This document shows positions 48,564 to 57,515 of a stretch of 64,000 bases of DNA, one piece after another. Origin of the DNA: Candidatus Krumholzibacteriota bacterium (lineage in GTDB: Bacteria > Krumholzibacteriota > Krumholzibacteriia > JAJRXK01); assembly GCA_029262065.1 (NCBI GenBank), contig JAJDAC010000046.1, positions 1 to 64,000 on the forward strand. The letters run 5' to 3'. A model generated the notes under the pieces. That model saw only the letters and a list, made by a program, of their open reading frames with translations. It did no database searches and was not told where the DNA came from. A program made the position numbers and the translations under genes. Each line of letters opens with the position of its first letter. Within the stretch, counting starts at the first letter, position 1.

Positions 48564-48618
48564 GCGTAACGACTCCTCTTACATCCCGACTCCCCTACAT
48601 GTCGATTCCTCTTACATG
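48564..48618. repeat. Three 16-17-bp direct repeats (CGACTCCTCTTACATCC type)
   Basis: Units CGACTCCTCTTACATCC, CGACTCCCCTACATGT and CGATTCCTCTTACATGG lie in tandem between two convergent genes. The third holds the stop codon of the minus-strand lipoprotein gene. Confidence 0.85.
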
Positions 48619-49076
48619 GTCAGGGTAAATACGATCGTCATCCCCTGGTCAACTTCCTGAAGAGTCAATGTACTGCCACTCAAATTGAAATCGAACGTCG
48701 ACATCTCGTTAACGCTTCCGTCGGAGTTCTGCTGCATGTTGATGTCGATTTCACCAGCGTCATTCACGAAAACGAACCCCGATTCCGACCAGAGTTGCCC
48801 GCCCGCCGCATTCACTTCTTCGTAGAAGTAGGCTGAGTTGGCCTGCACCGTGATGCGGGCCTCGACCGCATTCGCTACCCAATCCAATACCGTCGCCAGG
48901 CTCGCAGCCGTGCCGTCGACCGTGACGGACTGATAGATCCAGGTGCCCACCATTTCGGCGGGCGGCTTGCCCTCGTCCGCGGTACCCATGGCATCTTCGT
49001 CGTCGTCACTGCCGCAGGCCGGAACCAACAACAGCAACATGAGAATGTAGGCGGGAAGAAACGTCATGCGAAACAT
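48612..49076 (-). CDS. Lipoprotein (lipocalin-like)
   Basis: A 154-residue protein: signal MFRMTFLPAYILMLLLLVPA with Cys21, an acidic linker (GSDDDEDAMGTADEGKPPAE), then EMVGTWIYQSVTVDGTAASL and a strand-rich end (TFDFNLSGSTLTLQEVDQGM). A lipocalin/DUF-like barrel is likely. Its stop is formed by a tandem-repeat unit. Role unknown. Confidence 0.7.
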   Translation of the reverse strand: MFRMTFLPAYILMLLLLVPACGSDDDEDAMGTADEGKPPAEMVGTWIYQSVTVDGTAASLATVLDWVANAVEARITVQANSAYFYEEVNAAGGQLWSESGFVFVNDAGEIDINMQQNSDGSVNEMSTFDFNLSGSTLTLQEVDQGMTIVFTLTM

Positions 49077-49233
49077 GGTTGCCCTTCGATCAGGAATCAG
49101 CGCCAGTATTGCCTGTTCATATTGCCATGCTTCGGGCGGGGCGGGCTACCCAGCAAACATTGTTCTGGTGTGAATCGAGGGCACGTTGTTCCACGAGAAC
49201 CACGGTAGGCCAGGTTGACGATACTACCCCGTC

Positions 49234-50175
49234 ATGCCAAGTTCAGCGGGACAGATCGCTAGATTCAAGGCTAACGTTTTTCCCCAGTTCGGAGAGTCGC
49301 ACTTGGACCCCGTGAACGAGAACCCAGCGGCCAGTAGGTCATCAGATGCTGAATCCGCCCGAAAAACCGCCGCCTTCCGAAACCTGCACGAAGCGGGCTG
49401 CTTCGTGCTGCCGAATCCCTGGGATCGGGGCAGCGCGAAGTTCTTGGAATCGATCGGATTCAAGGCCTTGGCCACGTCGAGTGCGGCGTTGGCGTTTTCA
49501 CTTGGGCGCCCCGACACGCCGACGTCGCTCGACCGCGACGCGACGCTGGCGAATGTACGAGACATCGTTGACGCGACTCACCTGCCGGTTCAAGCCGATT
49601 TCCAGGACGGCTACGGAGTCACTCTGGAGGCCATCGCCGCCAGTGTTCAGCTTTGCGTGGAGACTGGCGTAGCCGGGTTGTCGATCGAAGACGCCACCGG
49701 CCATGCGCGGCAACCGCTCTATTCGCTTCCGGACGCGCTCGCGCGATTGCGCGCGGCGCGGTCTGCCATCGATGCCACCGGACAGGGTGTCGTACTCACC
49801 GCGCGCGCGGAGTGCTTTTTGGTGGGGCACCCCGAGCCTTTGAAAGAATCGATCGAGCGTCTGGTCGCGTACGCCGATGCGGGCGCCGACTGCGTGTTCG
49901 CGCCCGGACTTCGTAGCCTCGACGACATCGCGAAAGTGGTGGCGGCGGTGGCGCCGAAGCCGCTCAACGTATTGACGGCAGATCCAATCGGGATGTCCGT
50001 GAGAAGACTGGCTGACGTTGGAGTAAGAAGAATCTCGGTGGGCTCCGCGTTTGCCCGTACGGCATGGCGAAGCTTCATCGAGGCGGCGCGTGAGGTATCA
50101 GACCTCGGTACGTTTTCCAGACTCGCCAACGCCGAGCCGTTTGAAACGTTCGACGATCTCTTCGGGCCACGGTAG
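49234..50175 (+). CDS. Isocitrate lyase/PEP mutase family enzyme
   Basis: A 313-residue protein. AGCFVLPNPWDRGSAKFLES, ADFQDGYGVTLEAI (metal Asp/Glu), LSIEDATGH and VLTARAECFL (second metal segment) identify the ICL/PEPM superfamily, near 2-methylisocitrate lyase and phosphonopyruvate-type enzymes. The typical KKCGH loop of true isocitrate lyase is absent. Start may instead be GTG 49312. Substrate uncertain; no phosphonate genes nearby. Confidence 0.85.
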   Translation: MPSSAGQIARFKANVFPQFGESHLDPVNENPAASRSSDAESARKTAAFRNLHEAGCFVLPNPWDRGSAKFLESIGFKALATSSAALAFSLGRPDTPTSLDRDATLANVRDIVDATHLPVQADFQDGYGVTLEAIAASVQLCVETGVAGLSIEDATGHARQPLYSLPDALARLRAARSAIDATGQGVVLTARAECFLVGHPEPLKESIERLVAYADAGADCVFAPGLRSLDDIAKVVAAVAPKPLNVLTADPIGMSVRRLADVGVRRISVGSAFARTAWRSFIEAAREVSDLGTFSRLANAEPFETFDDLFGPR

Positions 50176-50258
50176 GATAGGCGGCCATTGCCGGCACCGG
50201 CATGACCGTGATTTGGATTGTGCCGGCACAGATCCAGTAGAAGAAGAATCGAGGCTTG

Positions 50259-50627
50259 ATGAACGCCATTGCCGAGACGCTTTTCGATTCGGTCAGAGAG
50301 GTTCGCTACGTGGCTATCTACCGCGGTGGCGAGCTGGAGCTGAACGTGCGACCGGGTATCGAATCGGCCAGTAGTTCGGAATCGGACCGCTACGAGGAAC
50401 TCCTGGTGAACCCGGCCCTACTAACGTTGTTGCGCCAGCGGGGCGAGATCGATTGCGGCGGCTTGGACCATGTTCTCATCCGCTACGGGAATTTCTTCCA
50501 GTTGGTCTATCCCGTGCGCGACGGACATGTATCGGTGGCGATCGACCCCCAGGCCGATCCGCGCAACGCGGTCGACGTTGTACGCCGCGTTGTCCGAGAG
50601 GCTGGCGTCGCCCCGGGGCAAAGGTAG
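50259..50627 (+). CDS. Roadblock-like or related small alpha/beta protein
   Basis: A 122-residue protein: VREVRYVAIYRGGELELNVR, ESDRYEELLVNPALLTLLRQ, then VLIRYGNFFQLVYPVRDGHV. The strand-helix-strand order is consistent with a roadblock/profilin-like fold, but I would not commit. It precedes the ATP-grasp gene by 5 bp and is likely co-transcribed with it. Confidence 0.55.
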   Translation: MNAIAETLFDSVREVRYVAIYRGGELELNVRPGIESASSSESDRYEELLVNPALLTLLRQRGEIDCGGLDHVLIRYGNFFQLVYPVRDGHVSVAIDPQADPRNAVDVVRRVVREAGVAPGQR

Positions 50628-50632
50628 TAGAG

Positions 50633-51547
50633 ATGTCGACGAAGACCTGTGTGTTCCTTTCCTACGACGGACAGGCTGGCCTGGACGACGATGCCACTTT
50701 GCACGAGCCGATGCTCGACCTTGGATGGACGATCGAGACTGTTCCATGGCGACTCGTGTCGAGCCATCCGCGTATGGATGCGGCGGTGATTCGGAACACA
50801 TGGGACTACCAGGGTGCTCCGGACGAATTTCTCGAGGCCTTGACGCAGATTCAAGCTCGCGGCGTGCCGTTGTTCAATGGTCTGGACATTGTTCGTTGGA
50901 ACTATTCCAAGACGTACCTGGATGATCTGGCTCGTCGTGGCCTGCCGGTCGTTCCCACGACGTTTCATGAGCGACTCGAACCGGGCGGGCTTGCAACATT
51001 GCTCGATGGGGCCGGCGAGGGCGACTGCGCGTCAAGGATCGTGGTGAAACCGGTCATCAGCGCAAACGCCGAAGGAACGTTCACTCTCGATCAGTCGTCG
51101 CTGGAGGAACGGACCCCGGTGATCGAGGCAACATTCGCGGATCGTCCCTTCATGGTCCAACCGTTCGCGCGCTCCATTTCCACCGAAGGCGAGTTCTCGC
51201 TCATGTACTTCGACGGCGCGTACAGCCATTCCGTATTGAAGAAGCCGGCGCAGTCCGATTTCCGTGTGCAGGAATCGTATGGAGGAGGACAACGTTCGGT
51301 GGAAAGCGACGTGGATCTGGTGGCGGCGGCGGACGAAGTGATCGGCGCGCTGGATCAGGTCCCCGTGTATGCGCGCGTTGACATGGTGCGATCCAACTCG
51401 GGCGACGGGTTCTGGCTCATGGAATTGGAACTGATCGAGCCGTCGCTCTTCCTGAGGATGGATGTCGATGCACCGAGGCGATTCGCCGAGAGCATCGATC
51501 GGCGGTACCGTGCGGCGGGCCCTGAGGCCAGAAACGAGGCATCGTAG
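50633..51547 (+). CDS. ATP-grasp family ligase
   Basis: A 304-residue protein. DAAVIRNTWDYQGAPDEFLE, NGLDIVRWNYSKTYLDDLAR, RIVVKPVISANAEGTFTLDQ (ATP lysine), FMVQPFARSISTEGEFSLMY and WLMELELIEPSLFLRMDVDA (metal Glu, RimK/glutathione-synthetase-like end) show an ATP-grasp enzyme. It would ligate a carboxylate to an amine or thiol; the substrate is unknown. Middle gene of an operon (50259-51795). Confidence 0.88.
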   Translation: MSTKTCVFLSYDGQAGLDDDATLHEPMLDLGWTIETVPWRLVSSHPRMDAAVIRNTWDYQGAPDEFLEALTQIQARGVPLFNGLDIVRWNYSKTYLDDLARRGLPVVPTTFHERLEPGGLATLLDGAGEGDCASRIVVKPVISANAEGTFTLDQSSLEERTPVIEATFADRPFMVQPFARSISTEGEFSLMYFDGAYSHSVLKKPAQSDFRVQESYGGGQRSVESDVDLVAAADEVIGALDQVPVYARVDMVRSNSGDGFWLMELELIEPSLFLRMDVDAPRRFAESIDRRYRAAGPEARNEAS

Positions 51548-51795
51548 TGGGGGCGATGCTCGCGGCGTCTGCGAAGTGGCTTTTCCCAGGTTCCATCGTT
51601 TTCATGATTTTGGCGTTCGTCTACAGCCTGATTGCTTCGGCAATGGCGTACCGGGAATCTGGTCAAGCTTGGATGCTGCTGTATCCGACCTGGGTGGACG
51701 CCAAGAGCGGGGTGTCCGCTCGCGTACGTTGGCACGGGAAGATCGCGTTTGCGCTGCTGCTCGTGAGCCTGGGCGTGTTCATGGCCAGTCGGTGA
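51547..51795 (+). CDS. Small two-helix membrane protein
   Basis: An 82-residue protein whose GTG start shares one base with the ATP-grasp stop (TAGTG), so it is translationally coupled. Membrane segments near residues 12-33 and 63-79. Function unknown; could anchor or serve the ATP-grasp product. Confidence 0.65.
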   Translation: MGAMLAASAKWLFPGSIVFMILAFVYSLIASAMAYRESGQAWMLLYPTWVDAKSGVSARVRWHGKIAFALLLVSLGVFMASR

Positions 51796-51995
51796 GTCGT
51801 AGGCGGTTCCCGCTGGCCCCAAATTGTTCCAACGCGAACGATACAGGCTGTATTCCCAAAGATACTTCTGTCGCTGCCGGGACGGGCTGATTCAGCGCTT
51901 CGATTCACGGTTTCGCTCTCGAATCGCGGTGTTTGAGGTCGATGCCGTTCGAGAGGCACGTGGCTCGCATTGTCAGCGGGGCAGAGGTAGAAATC

Positions 51996-52391
51996 ATGCT
52001 ATTCACATCTCGACAGTTTCGCTCGCCCATTGTCGCGGGGTTTGTCCTCTTGGCTTTCGCTCTCACTGGCTGCGCACAATACGCGACGGTCAAAGTGGGT
52101 TCAGGCGGTCCGAAAACGGACGACGTCAAGCTGGAGCCCGGCTCGGAAATCAGGATCGATTTTTTCATGGGGGATCAGAGTCCCAGATTGCGAATACACA
52201 GTACCGATTCGGACGGAGTTACCACGAACGACGGTTTTGTACCCTGGTCGAAGATATCCCGCGTGCACGTGTTCGAGTTGGCCGACGGGACTCCGGTTGG
52301 CGACCAACACTCGGTCGGGTTCTGGCCGCTGATCACAGCGGTTGGTGTTCTCGCCATCTATGGCTCACGAGTCAGCGCCCCTTTCTTCTAG
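51996..52391 (+). CDS. Lipoprotein of unknown function
   Basis: A 131-residue protein with lipoprotein signal VLLAFALTGC (Cys24), starting at ATG 51996 with GAGGTAGAAATC before it. The middle is strand-rich (VKLEPGSEIRIDFFMGDQSP, RLRIHSTDSDG), followed by VFELADGTPVGDQH and a hydrophobic end (WPLITAVGVLAIYG). A degenerate partial copy of its tail follows (52392-52550). Confidence 0.7.
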   Translation: MLFTSRQFRSPIVAGFVLLAFALTGCAQYATVKVGSGGPKTDDVKLEPGSEIRIDFFMGDQSPRLRIHSTDSDGVTTNDGFVPWSKISRVHVFELADGTPVGDQHSVGFWPLITAVGVLAIYGSRVSAPFF

Positions 52392-52550
52392 TACCTGACA
52401 CTCGGAACCGAATGTCGGAGATCGTTCGAGAATCAGTCGTTTGAACTGGCCGACGGCACTTCTCAGCGCGATCGACGTCCTGTCATGCTCTGGACCGGGG
52501 GCACCATCGTAGCGCTCGTCACTCTCATCGGAGTGAACTTCACGTATTGA
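52392..52550 (+). other. Degenerate partial duplication of the upstream lipoprotein tail
   Basis: Directly after the lipoprotein stop codon the same frame stays open for 52 codons and reads SFELADGTSQRDRRPVMLWT then GGTIVALVTLIGVNFTY. FELADGT and a hydrophobic end recur in the same order as in the lipoprotein. The DNA around CTGGCCGACGGCACT is about 80% identical to the first copy. No start codon; most likely a decayed duplication. The rest of the gap to 52696 shows nothing. Confidence 0.5.
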
Positions 52551-52696
52551 CGGTTTCTTGTGCGATTCAGGTACGGGCAGGGCTCGACCGGGAGCGGTTG
52601 GCGCTTCCATGACGCATCAGTCGGGATGCAACCATTTGGGCCTTTGGGGCGTCCAACTCATGCCACCCCCGGCACGTGCTTTCTCAAGGGAACCGA

Positions 52697-54928
52697 ATGA
52701 AAACCTGCCTCCTCTGCGTCGCCGCGGCCGCCGTCTGGCTGCTGCCCGGACGGTCTAGTGCATTTGAACCCAATGTTTTACCGGAAATGGATGTGCCTCG
52801 TACCAACGGTAAGGTCACGATCGACGGCGAGCTCGATGAGCCGGCATGGTTAGGCGCGGGGCGGGCCCAGAACTGGACCGAGACCTGGCCGGGCGACCAG
52901 GTCGAGCCGCCGGTGGGTACCCAGACCTGGGTCATGTACGACGACGATCATCTCTATCTGGCGTTCCTGGCCGAGGATGATCCCGGCTCGGTGCGAGCCT
53001 CGTTGCGCGACCGCGACGAGATCTGGCAAGACGACTACGTGGGCATCATCCTCGATACCTACGGCAACGCATCGTGGGCCTACGAGTTGTTCGTCAATCC
53101 GTTGGGTATTCAGGGCGACCTGCGTTGGACAACTCAAGGCGAGGACATGCGTTTCGACATGGTCTGGGAGTCGAAGGGCAAGATCACCGAGGACGGCTGG
53201 CAGGTCGAAGTAGCCATTCCTTTCAAGAGCCTGCGTTTTCCCAACGGCACGGAACAGTCTTGGCGCGCAACGTTCTGGCGCAACCATCCCCGCGATAGTC
53301 GAACTCGATACAGTTGGGCCCGCATGAATCGCGATGACCCATGTTGGCCCTGCAATTTCGGCACGTTGCGCGGGATTCGAGAAGTCAGCTCCGGTAGTTC
53401 CTGGGAGCTGTTGCCTTCCCTTACCGGTTTCGACGTTTCCGAACTGCCCGATTCCGACGATCCGTCGACCGGGCTGCAAGGTGTGAACTCGGATATCGAT
53501 TTTGGTATGGGTGCGCGCTACGCGCTCACGTCGAGTGTATCGGCCGAGGGAACGTTCAATCCCGACTTTTCGCAAGTAGAAAGCGACGCGGCGCAGATCG
53601 ACGTGAATACCACGTTTGCACTTTTCTTCCCCGAGCAGCGCCCATTCTTCCAAGAGGGAAGCGATCTCTACGACACGTGGGTCAGTCAGGTCTACACGCG
53701 TTCCATCAACAATCCCCAGTGGGCGGGCAAGCTCACGGGGCGGCCGGGAAAGAACAGCTTCGCGTTCATGAGCGCGCAGGATGAAGACTCACCAGTAGTG
53801 CTCCCGTTCCAGGAGAGCAGTGAGATTTTGCGAAGTGGCCGCAGCTGGTCGAACATCTTTCGCGCGCGGCGGACGTTCGGCGAAGACAACCACATCGGTT
53901 TCCTGGGAACGGACCGTCGCCTCGAGGGTGGCGGATCGGGAAGCACATTTGGTCTCGACGCCCAGGTACGGGTGAACAACATCCGTATCGAAGCCCAGGC
54001 CACTGGCAGCTATACCGAAGAGCCCGAAGACCTGATATTGACTGCCGATCTGGGAGACATGACGTTCGATGGTGGCGACCACACTGCCGCATTCGACGGC
54101 GAGTCGTTTGCCGGCAACGCCGGCTATTTCAGCGTGGAGCGTGATGCGCGGCGTTGGAACTTCGATTTCGACTACTGGCAGTACTCGCCTACGTTTCGCG
54201 CCGACAACGGATTCGTTACGCAAAACGACACACGGCGGACTGTGTTCTGGACCGGATGGAATTGGTATCCCAACAACAGGATTCTCGACGATTTTTCTGT
54301 CAGCAGTTCGGTAGGCCGCATCTGGAATTTCGATAGTATTCGCAAGGACGAGTGGGTACGGCCGCAAGTGAACTTTCAGTTCAAGCGGCAGACGTCGATG
54401 AGCGCGGGATTGTTGTTCAGCGAAGAACGCTTTCGTGAGAAGGAGTTCAAGGGCATCACGCGGTCGTGGGTCAATGTGAATAGCAATTTCAGCCAGCCGG
54501 TGCAGGCCGGGCTGTATTACGAGCGAGGCAAGAGCATTGCGAGGAATCTGGACGATCCGGTGTTGGGGGATATCCAGACCCTCAGCCTCTGGGGCGGGAT
54601 CAAGCCCATCCAGCGACTGATCATTGGTCCGACGTTGGACTACGCAAAACTCGATCGCCGCGATGGCAGCAACATCTTCGAGGGTTACGTGGTTCGCACG
54701 CGCATTTCGTTGCAATTCTCACGCGAACTGTTCCTGCGCCTTGTTCTTCAGTACAACGAATTCGCCGACCGCGTCGACGTGGAGCCGCTGATCACCTACC
54801 GGGTCAACCCGTTCACGGTGTTCTTCGCGGGAACCCAACATCGGTTCACCGACTTCGGTGCTCCACTCGACTACGAACAAACCGACCGGCAGTACTTCGC
54901 CAAGTTCCAGTACCTGTTCCGGATCTAG
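52697..54928 (+). CDS. DUF5916 outer-membrane protein with CBM9-like N-terminal domain
   Basis: A 743-residue protein with a signal peptide (to about Ala22). Residues 40-220 are a carbohydrate-family-9-like beta-sandwich (VTIDGELDEPAWLGAGRAQN, VMYDDDHLYLAFLAEDDPGS). The rest is DUF5916: PSLTGFDVSELPDSDDPSTG, NPDFSQVESDAAQIDVNTTF, ALFFPEQRPFFQEGSDLYDT, a long beta-barrel and a C-terminal aromatic residue pattern (YFAKFQYLFRI). Barrel and sugar-binding parts suggest an outer-membrane glycan-related role, which is not established for the family. Confidence 0.88.
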   Translation: MKTCLLCVAAAAVWLLPGRSSAFEPNVLPEMDVPRTNGKVTIDGELDEPAWLGAGRAQNWTETWPGDQVEPPVGTQTWVMYDDDHLYLAFLAEDDPGSVRASLRDRDEIWQDDYVGIILDTYGNASWAYELFVNPLGIQGDLRWTTQGEDMRFDMVWESKGKITEDGWQVEVAIPFKSLRFPNGTEQSWRATFWRNHPRDSRTRYSWARMNRDDPCWPCNFGTLRGIREVSSGSSWELLPSLTGFDVSELPDSDDPSTGLQGVNSDIDFGMGARYALTSSVSAEGTFNPDFSQVESDAAQIDVNTTFALFFPEQRPFFQEGSDLYDTWVSQVYTRSINNPQWAGKLTGRPGKNSFAFMSAQDEDSPVVLPFQESSEILRSGRSWSNIFRARRTFGEDNHIGFLGTDRRLEGGGSGSTFGLDAQVRVNNIRIEAQATGSYTEEPEDLILTADLGDMTFDGGDHTAAFDGESFAGNAGYFSVERDARRWNFDFDYWQYSPTFRADNGFVTQNDTRRTVFWTGWNWYPNNRILDDFSVSSSVGRIWNFDSIRKDEWVRPQVNFQFKRQTSMSAGLLFSEERFREKEFKGITRSWVNVNSNFSQPVQAGLYYERGKSIARNLDDPVLGDIQTLSLWGGIKPIQRLIIGPTLDYAKLDRRDGSNIFEGYVVRTRISLQFSRELFLRLVLQYNEFADRVDVEPLITYRVNPFTVFFAGTQHRFTDFGAPLDYEQTDRQYFAKFQYLFRI

Positions 54929-54946
54929 TCGTTCAGGAAGGGCATG

Positions 54947-55005
54947 AACGGCGCAGAACCAGGAGGCAGGAGCCAAGAAACAGGAGCCACAATCAGGAGC
55001 CAAAT
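54947..55005. repeat. CAGGAGCCA-type tandem repeat
   Basis: CAGGAGCCA or a variant recurs four times within about 55 bp (CAGGAGGCAGGAGCCA, ACAGGAGCCA, ATCAGGAGCCA). Intergenic. Confidence 0.85.
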
Positions 55006-55038
55006 GGCTTAGGACCCTTCGGCCGTACTTAAAACGGA

Positions 55039-55071
55039 GAACGCCCCGGCGCACAAGCGTTCGGGGCGTTC
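55039..55071 (+). terminator. Terminator hairpin after the DUF5916 gene
   Basis: GAACGCCCCG (55039-55048) pairs perfectly with CGGGGCGTTC (55062-55071). Weak T-tract. It lies between convergent genes, so it may serve both strands. Confidence 0.75.
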
Positions 55072-55139
55072 TCACATCCTGTCGTCGTCGCTTGGGCTGA
55101 GCGCGGGTAAAGCAGTCGAACCCAAGAGCTGCAAACTCT

Positions 55140-55197
55140 CGCGCACGGCTGGCCCTGGCCGGCATGTTGGCCCTTGCTGGCTAGCTGGCCCTTGTGG
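55140..55197. repeat. GCTGGCCCTTG-type tandem repeat
   Basis: CTGGCCCTGGCC, TTGGCCCTTGCTGGC and CTGGCCCTTGTGGC-like units just before the stop of the minus-strand repeat protein. Confidence 0.65.
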
Positions 55198-56181
55198 CTA
55201 GTAGTTGCCGTGGATCTTCATCGACACCAGGTCATCCACGCTCACCGTGCCGCGCCGATCCTGCATCCGCTCGGCGAATGACGCCGTTACACCGTGGATG
55301 CGGCAAGAAACCAGCTCATCGATCGAGATGTCCGGGTAGCCGACCTCGAACATGTCCTTGATGAAGTCGAGGTCTGCGCCGTGGATCCTTAGCGACATCA
55401 GGTCATCCATACGTAGACGACGGAAGCCCAACTCATTCAGCTCATCCACGAATTCGGGCGTTACGCCGTGGATCCGAGCGCTCAAAAGGTCGCCGGCGTC
55501 CAGACGACGGAAGCCAGCTTCCTCGAAGGTCTTGGCCAGCTCGGGCGTGACGCCGTGGATCCGCATGGAGACGAAGTCATCGATGTCCAGGGTTTCCCCC
55601 AGGGCATCGGCCATGGCGTCGATGTACGCGAGTGAAGCTCCGTGGATGCGCAGCGCTGTAAGATCGTCCCATCGCACGCGCTCGTAGCCACGGTCGTTCA
55701 AACCGCGGACGAAATCGGTCGAAATGTCGAATACGGTCGCGGCCAGATGCTCTTCCTCATTGATCCGTCGGTAGCCGAGATCGTTCATGGTATCCAGGTA
55801 GGTCTGGCTTCCTGCGAAGGCCCAGTCCCCGCTGATCCAGCGCCGGCCGTCCCATTCTCCCTCGAACGTCAGCACTCCGGCCTCACGGTCCAGTTTGAAC
55901 ACGACCGGGTCGCTCCGGTTTTCGGGATCGAGGCCAGTCAGATTGGCGACGTCGGTCGAAAAACCCCATTGATCGCGCCCGCCGAGGCCCAATTGGAGCT
56001 GAATGCGCGGGCCGTTCTCTGCGTCTCGTGTCCGGTGCAACTCGGCATCGAAGGAGCCGGAGGTCTGAGCCTGGACCGCGGGGGCCCACCAGGCGCAGGC
56101 CGCGGTGAATAAAACCGACAAAAGTAGGCCCTTTTGGGCAAGGTTGACGAATCGGCGGCGAGTCTGGGTCGGCGCGGGCAT
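55198..56181 (-). CDS. Exported protein with 29-residue RIHG repeats
   Basis: A 327-residue protein from ATG 56181 (GGAGGAAAC before it; signal peptide to about Ala38). From residue 150 on, 28-29-residue repeats follow each other, with RIHGVTPEFVDELNELGFRR as a typical start and LRMDDLMSLRIHGADLDF as the joint. RIHG or KIHG occurs six times. Similar repeats are known near M56/BlaR1-type sensors and in proteins of Gemmatimonadota-like bacteria. The first 150 residues include an all-beta region (VFKLDREAGVLTFEGEWDGR). Function unknown; a binding scaffold is plausible. Confidence 0.8.
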   Translation of the reverse strand: MPAPTQTRRRFVNLAQKGLLLSVLFTAACAWWAPAVQAQTSGSFDAELHRTRDAENGPRIQLQLGLGGRDQWGFSTDVANLTGLDPENRSDPVVFKLDREAGVLTFEGEWDGRRWISGDWAFAGSQTYLDTMNDLGYRRINEEEHLAATVFDISTDFVRGLNDRGYERVRWDDLTALRIHGASLAYIDAMADALGETLDIDDFVSMRIHGVTPELAKTFEEAGFRRLDAGDLLSARIHGVTPEFVDELNELGFRRLRMDDLMSLRIHGADLDFIKDMFEVGYPDISIDELVSCRIHGVTASFAERMQDRRGTVSVDDLVSMKIHGNY

Positions 56182-56324
56182 GTTTCCTCCCGTGGACGAT
56201 ATGGTTAGCGGTAAGGACAGCATTGGCGGGAATGTCCTAAGGGTTGGACCCCGTTGGGGGGTGAAAGGTTGCAACGCGGGCGCTACACTACGGGCTCTCT
56301 TTTCCACTCGATGCTGAGGTTTCA

Positions 56325-57434
56325 ATGGTCCATGCAAGTACCACCGTGTCCACTCCAGGTTTGTCCCTTCCGGGGCCCGTAGAGGACTTGATCGGACCTA
56401 TTCTCGATCCGCTACGAACGCAGCCCTGGCTCTTGGCCTTGGTTATCGTCGCCCTCGGGATGATTGTCGCCAAGATCACGGACATCATCCTGACGCGATG
56501 GGTCCTGGCCGTGACTCGCCGAACCAAGACCAATCTGGACGATCGCGCGGTGAGGTTGCTTCACCGCCCGGTTTTTCTCACGGTGTTCCTGTTCGCGGTG
56601 GCTTTGGCAATTCGGGTGCTCGGCCTGGCCGAGGGTATCGAGCTGGTGCTCGTGCAGATGCTCCGTACGATCGTGGTGTTTCTGTGGATGGTTACCATCT
56701 GGGGCCTGGCCAACCTGGTTTTGGTCGCGCTCAGCGAATCCGATCGATTCGCCCTGGTCGAGACGCAGTCTCTTCCACTGTTCGACAATGTCACCAAGGT
56801 CCTGGTCATTGGCACGGCTACGTACATCGTGATGGGGATATGGGATCTTGATGCCACGGCGCTGCTTACGTCGGCCGGTATCCTCGGAATCGCCGGTGGC
56901 TTCGCGGCCAAGGACACCCTGGCCAATCTTTTCGGCGGCGTCTTCATCCTCGCCGATCGACCCTACCAACTGGGTGATTTTGTCGTGCTCGACAGCGGTG
57001 AGCGTGGTCGGGTAACGAGCGTGGGTCTGCGTACGACCCGCTTGCTTACACGCGATGACATCGAGGTGACGATTCCCAACGCCGTCATAGCGAACAACAA
57101 GATCGTGAACGAAAGCGGAGGGCCTTATGCGAAAGAACGCATCCGTGTGAAGGTTGGAGTGGCCTACGGAAGCGACGTGGATCAGGTTTGTCAGGTGCTC
57201 GAGAACGTGGCCCTGGAACACGAACACATCTGTACCGATCCCGAGCCACGGGTCCGATTTCGCGCTTTCGGCGAGTCTAGCCTCGATTTCGAGCTTCTGG
57301 CGTGGATCGACGAGCCAGTCCAGAGAGGCTTGCTGGTGCACCATATGAATATGTCCGTCTACAAAGCATTGCAGCGGGAGGGCATCGAAATACCGTTCCC
57401 GCAGCGTGTCGTTCACATGCGTACGGGCGAATAG
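56325..57434 (+). CDS. Small-conductance mechanosensitive channel (MscS family)
   Basis: A 369-residue protein: membrane helices near residues 37-56, 80-97 and 105-125, then the pore segment LLTSAGILGIAGGFAAKDTL and ANLFGGVFILADRPYQLGDF, followed by the beta-domain (VVLDSGERGRVTSVGLRTTR, DDIEVTIPNAVIANNKIVN) typical of MscS. It opens under membrane tension to release solutes. Divergent from the RIHG-repeat gene. Confidence 0.92.
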   Translation: MVHASTTVSTPGLSLPGPVEDLIGPILDPLRTQPWLLALVIVALGMIVAKITDIILTRWVLAVTRRTKTNLDDRAVRLLHRPVFLTVFLFAVALAIRVLGLAEGIELVLVQMLRTIVVFLWMVTIWGLANLVLVALSESDRFALVETQSLPLFDNVTKVLVIGTATYIVMGIWDLDATALLTSAGILGIAGGFAAKDTLANLFGGVFILADRPYQLGDFVVLDSGERGRVTSVGLRTTRLLTRDDIEVTIPNAVIANNKIVNESGGPYAKERIRVKVGVAYGSDVDQVCQVLENVALEHEHICTDPEPRVRFRAFGESSLDFELLAWIDEPVQRGLLVHHMNMSVYKALQREGIEIPFPQRVVHMRTGE

Positions 57435-57515
57435 AGCCCCTTTCAAGCTCCGTTGGGGCAGGTTATACTTAAGGCCCAGCGGGAATCCAATCACTCGATC
57501 TGAGGTAACCGAAAA

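Noticed and set aside
53789-54715. A 308-codon minus-strand frame
   Set aside because: Antisense to the DUF5916 gene; no recognisable domain.
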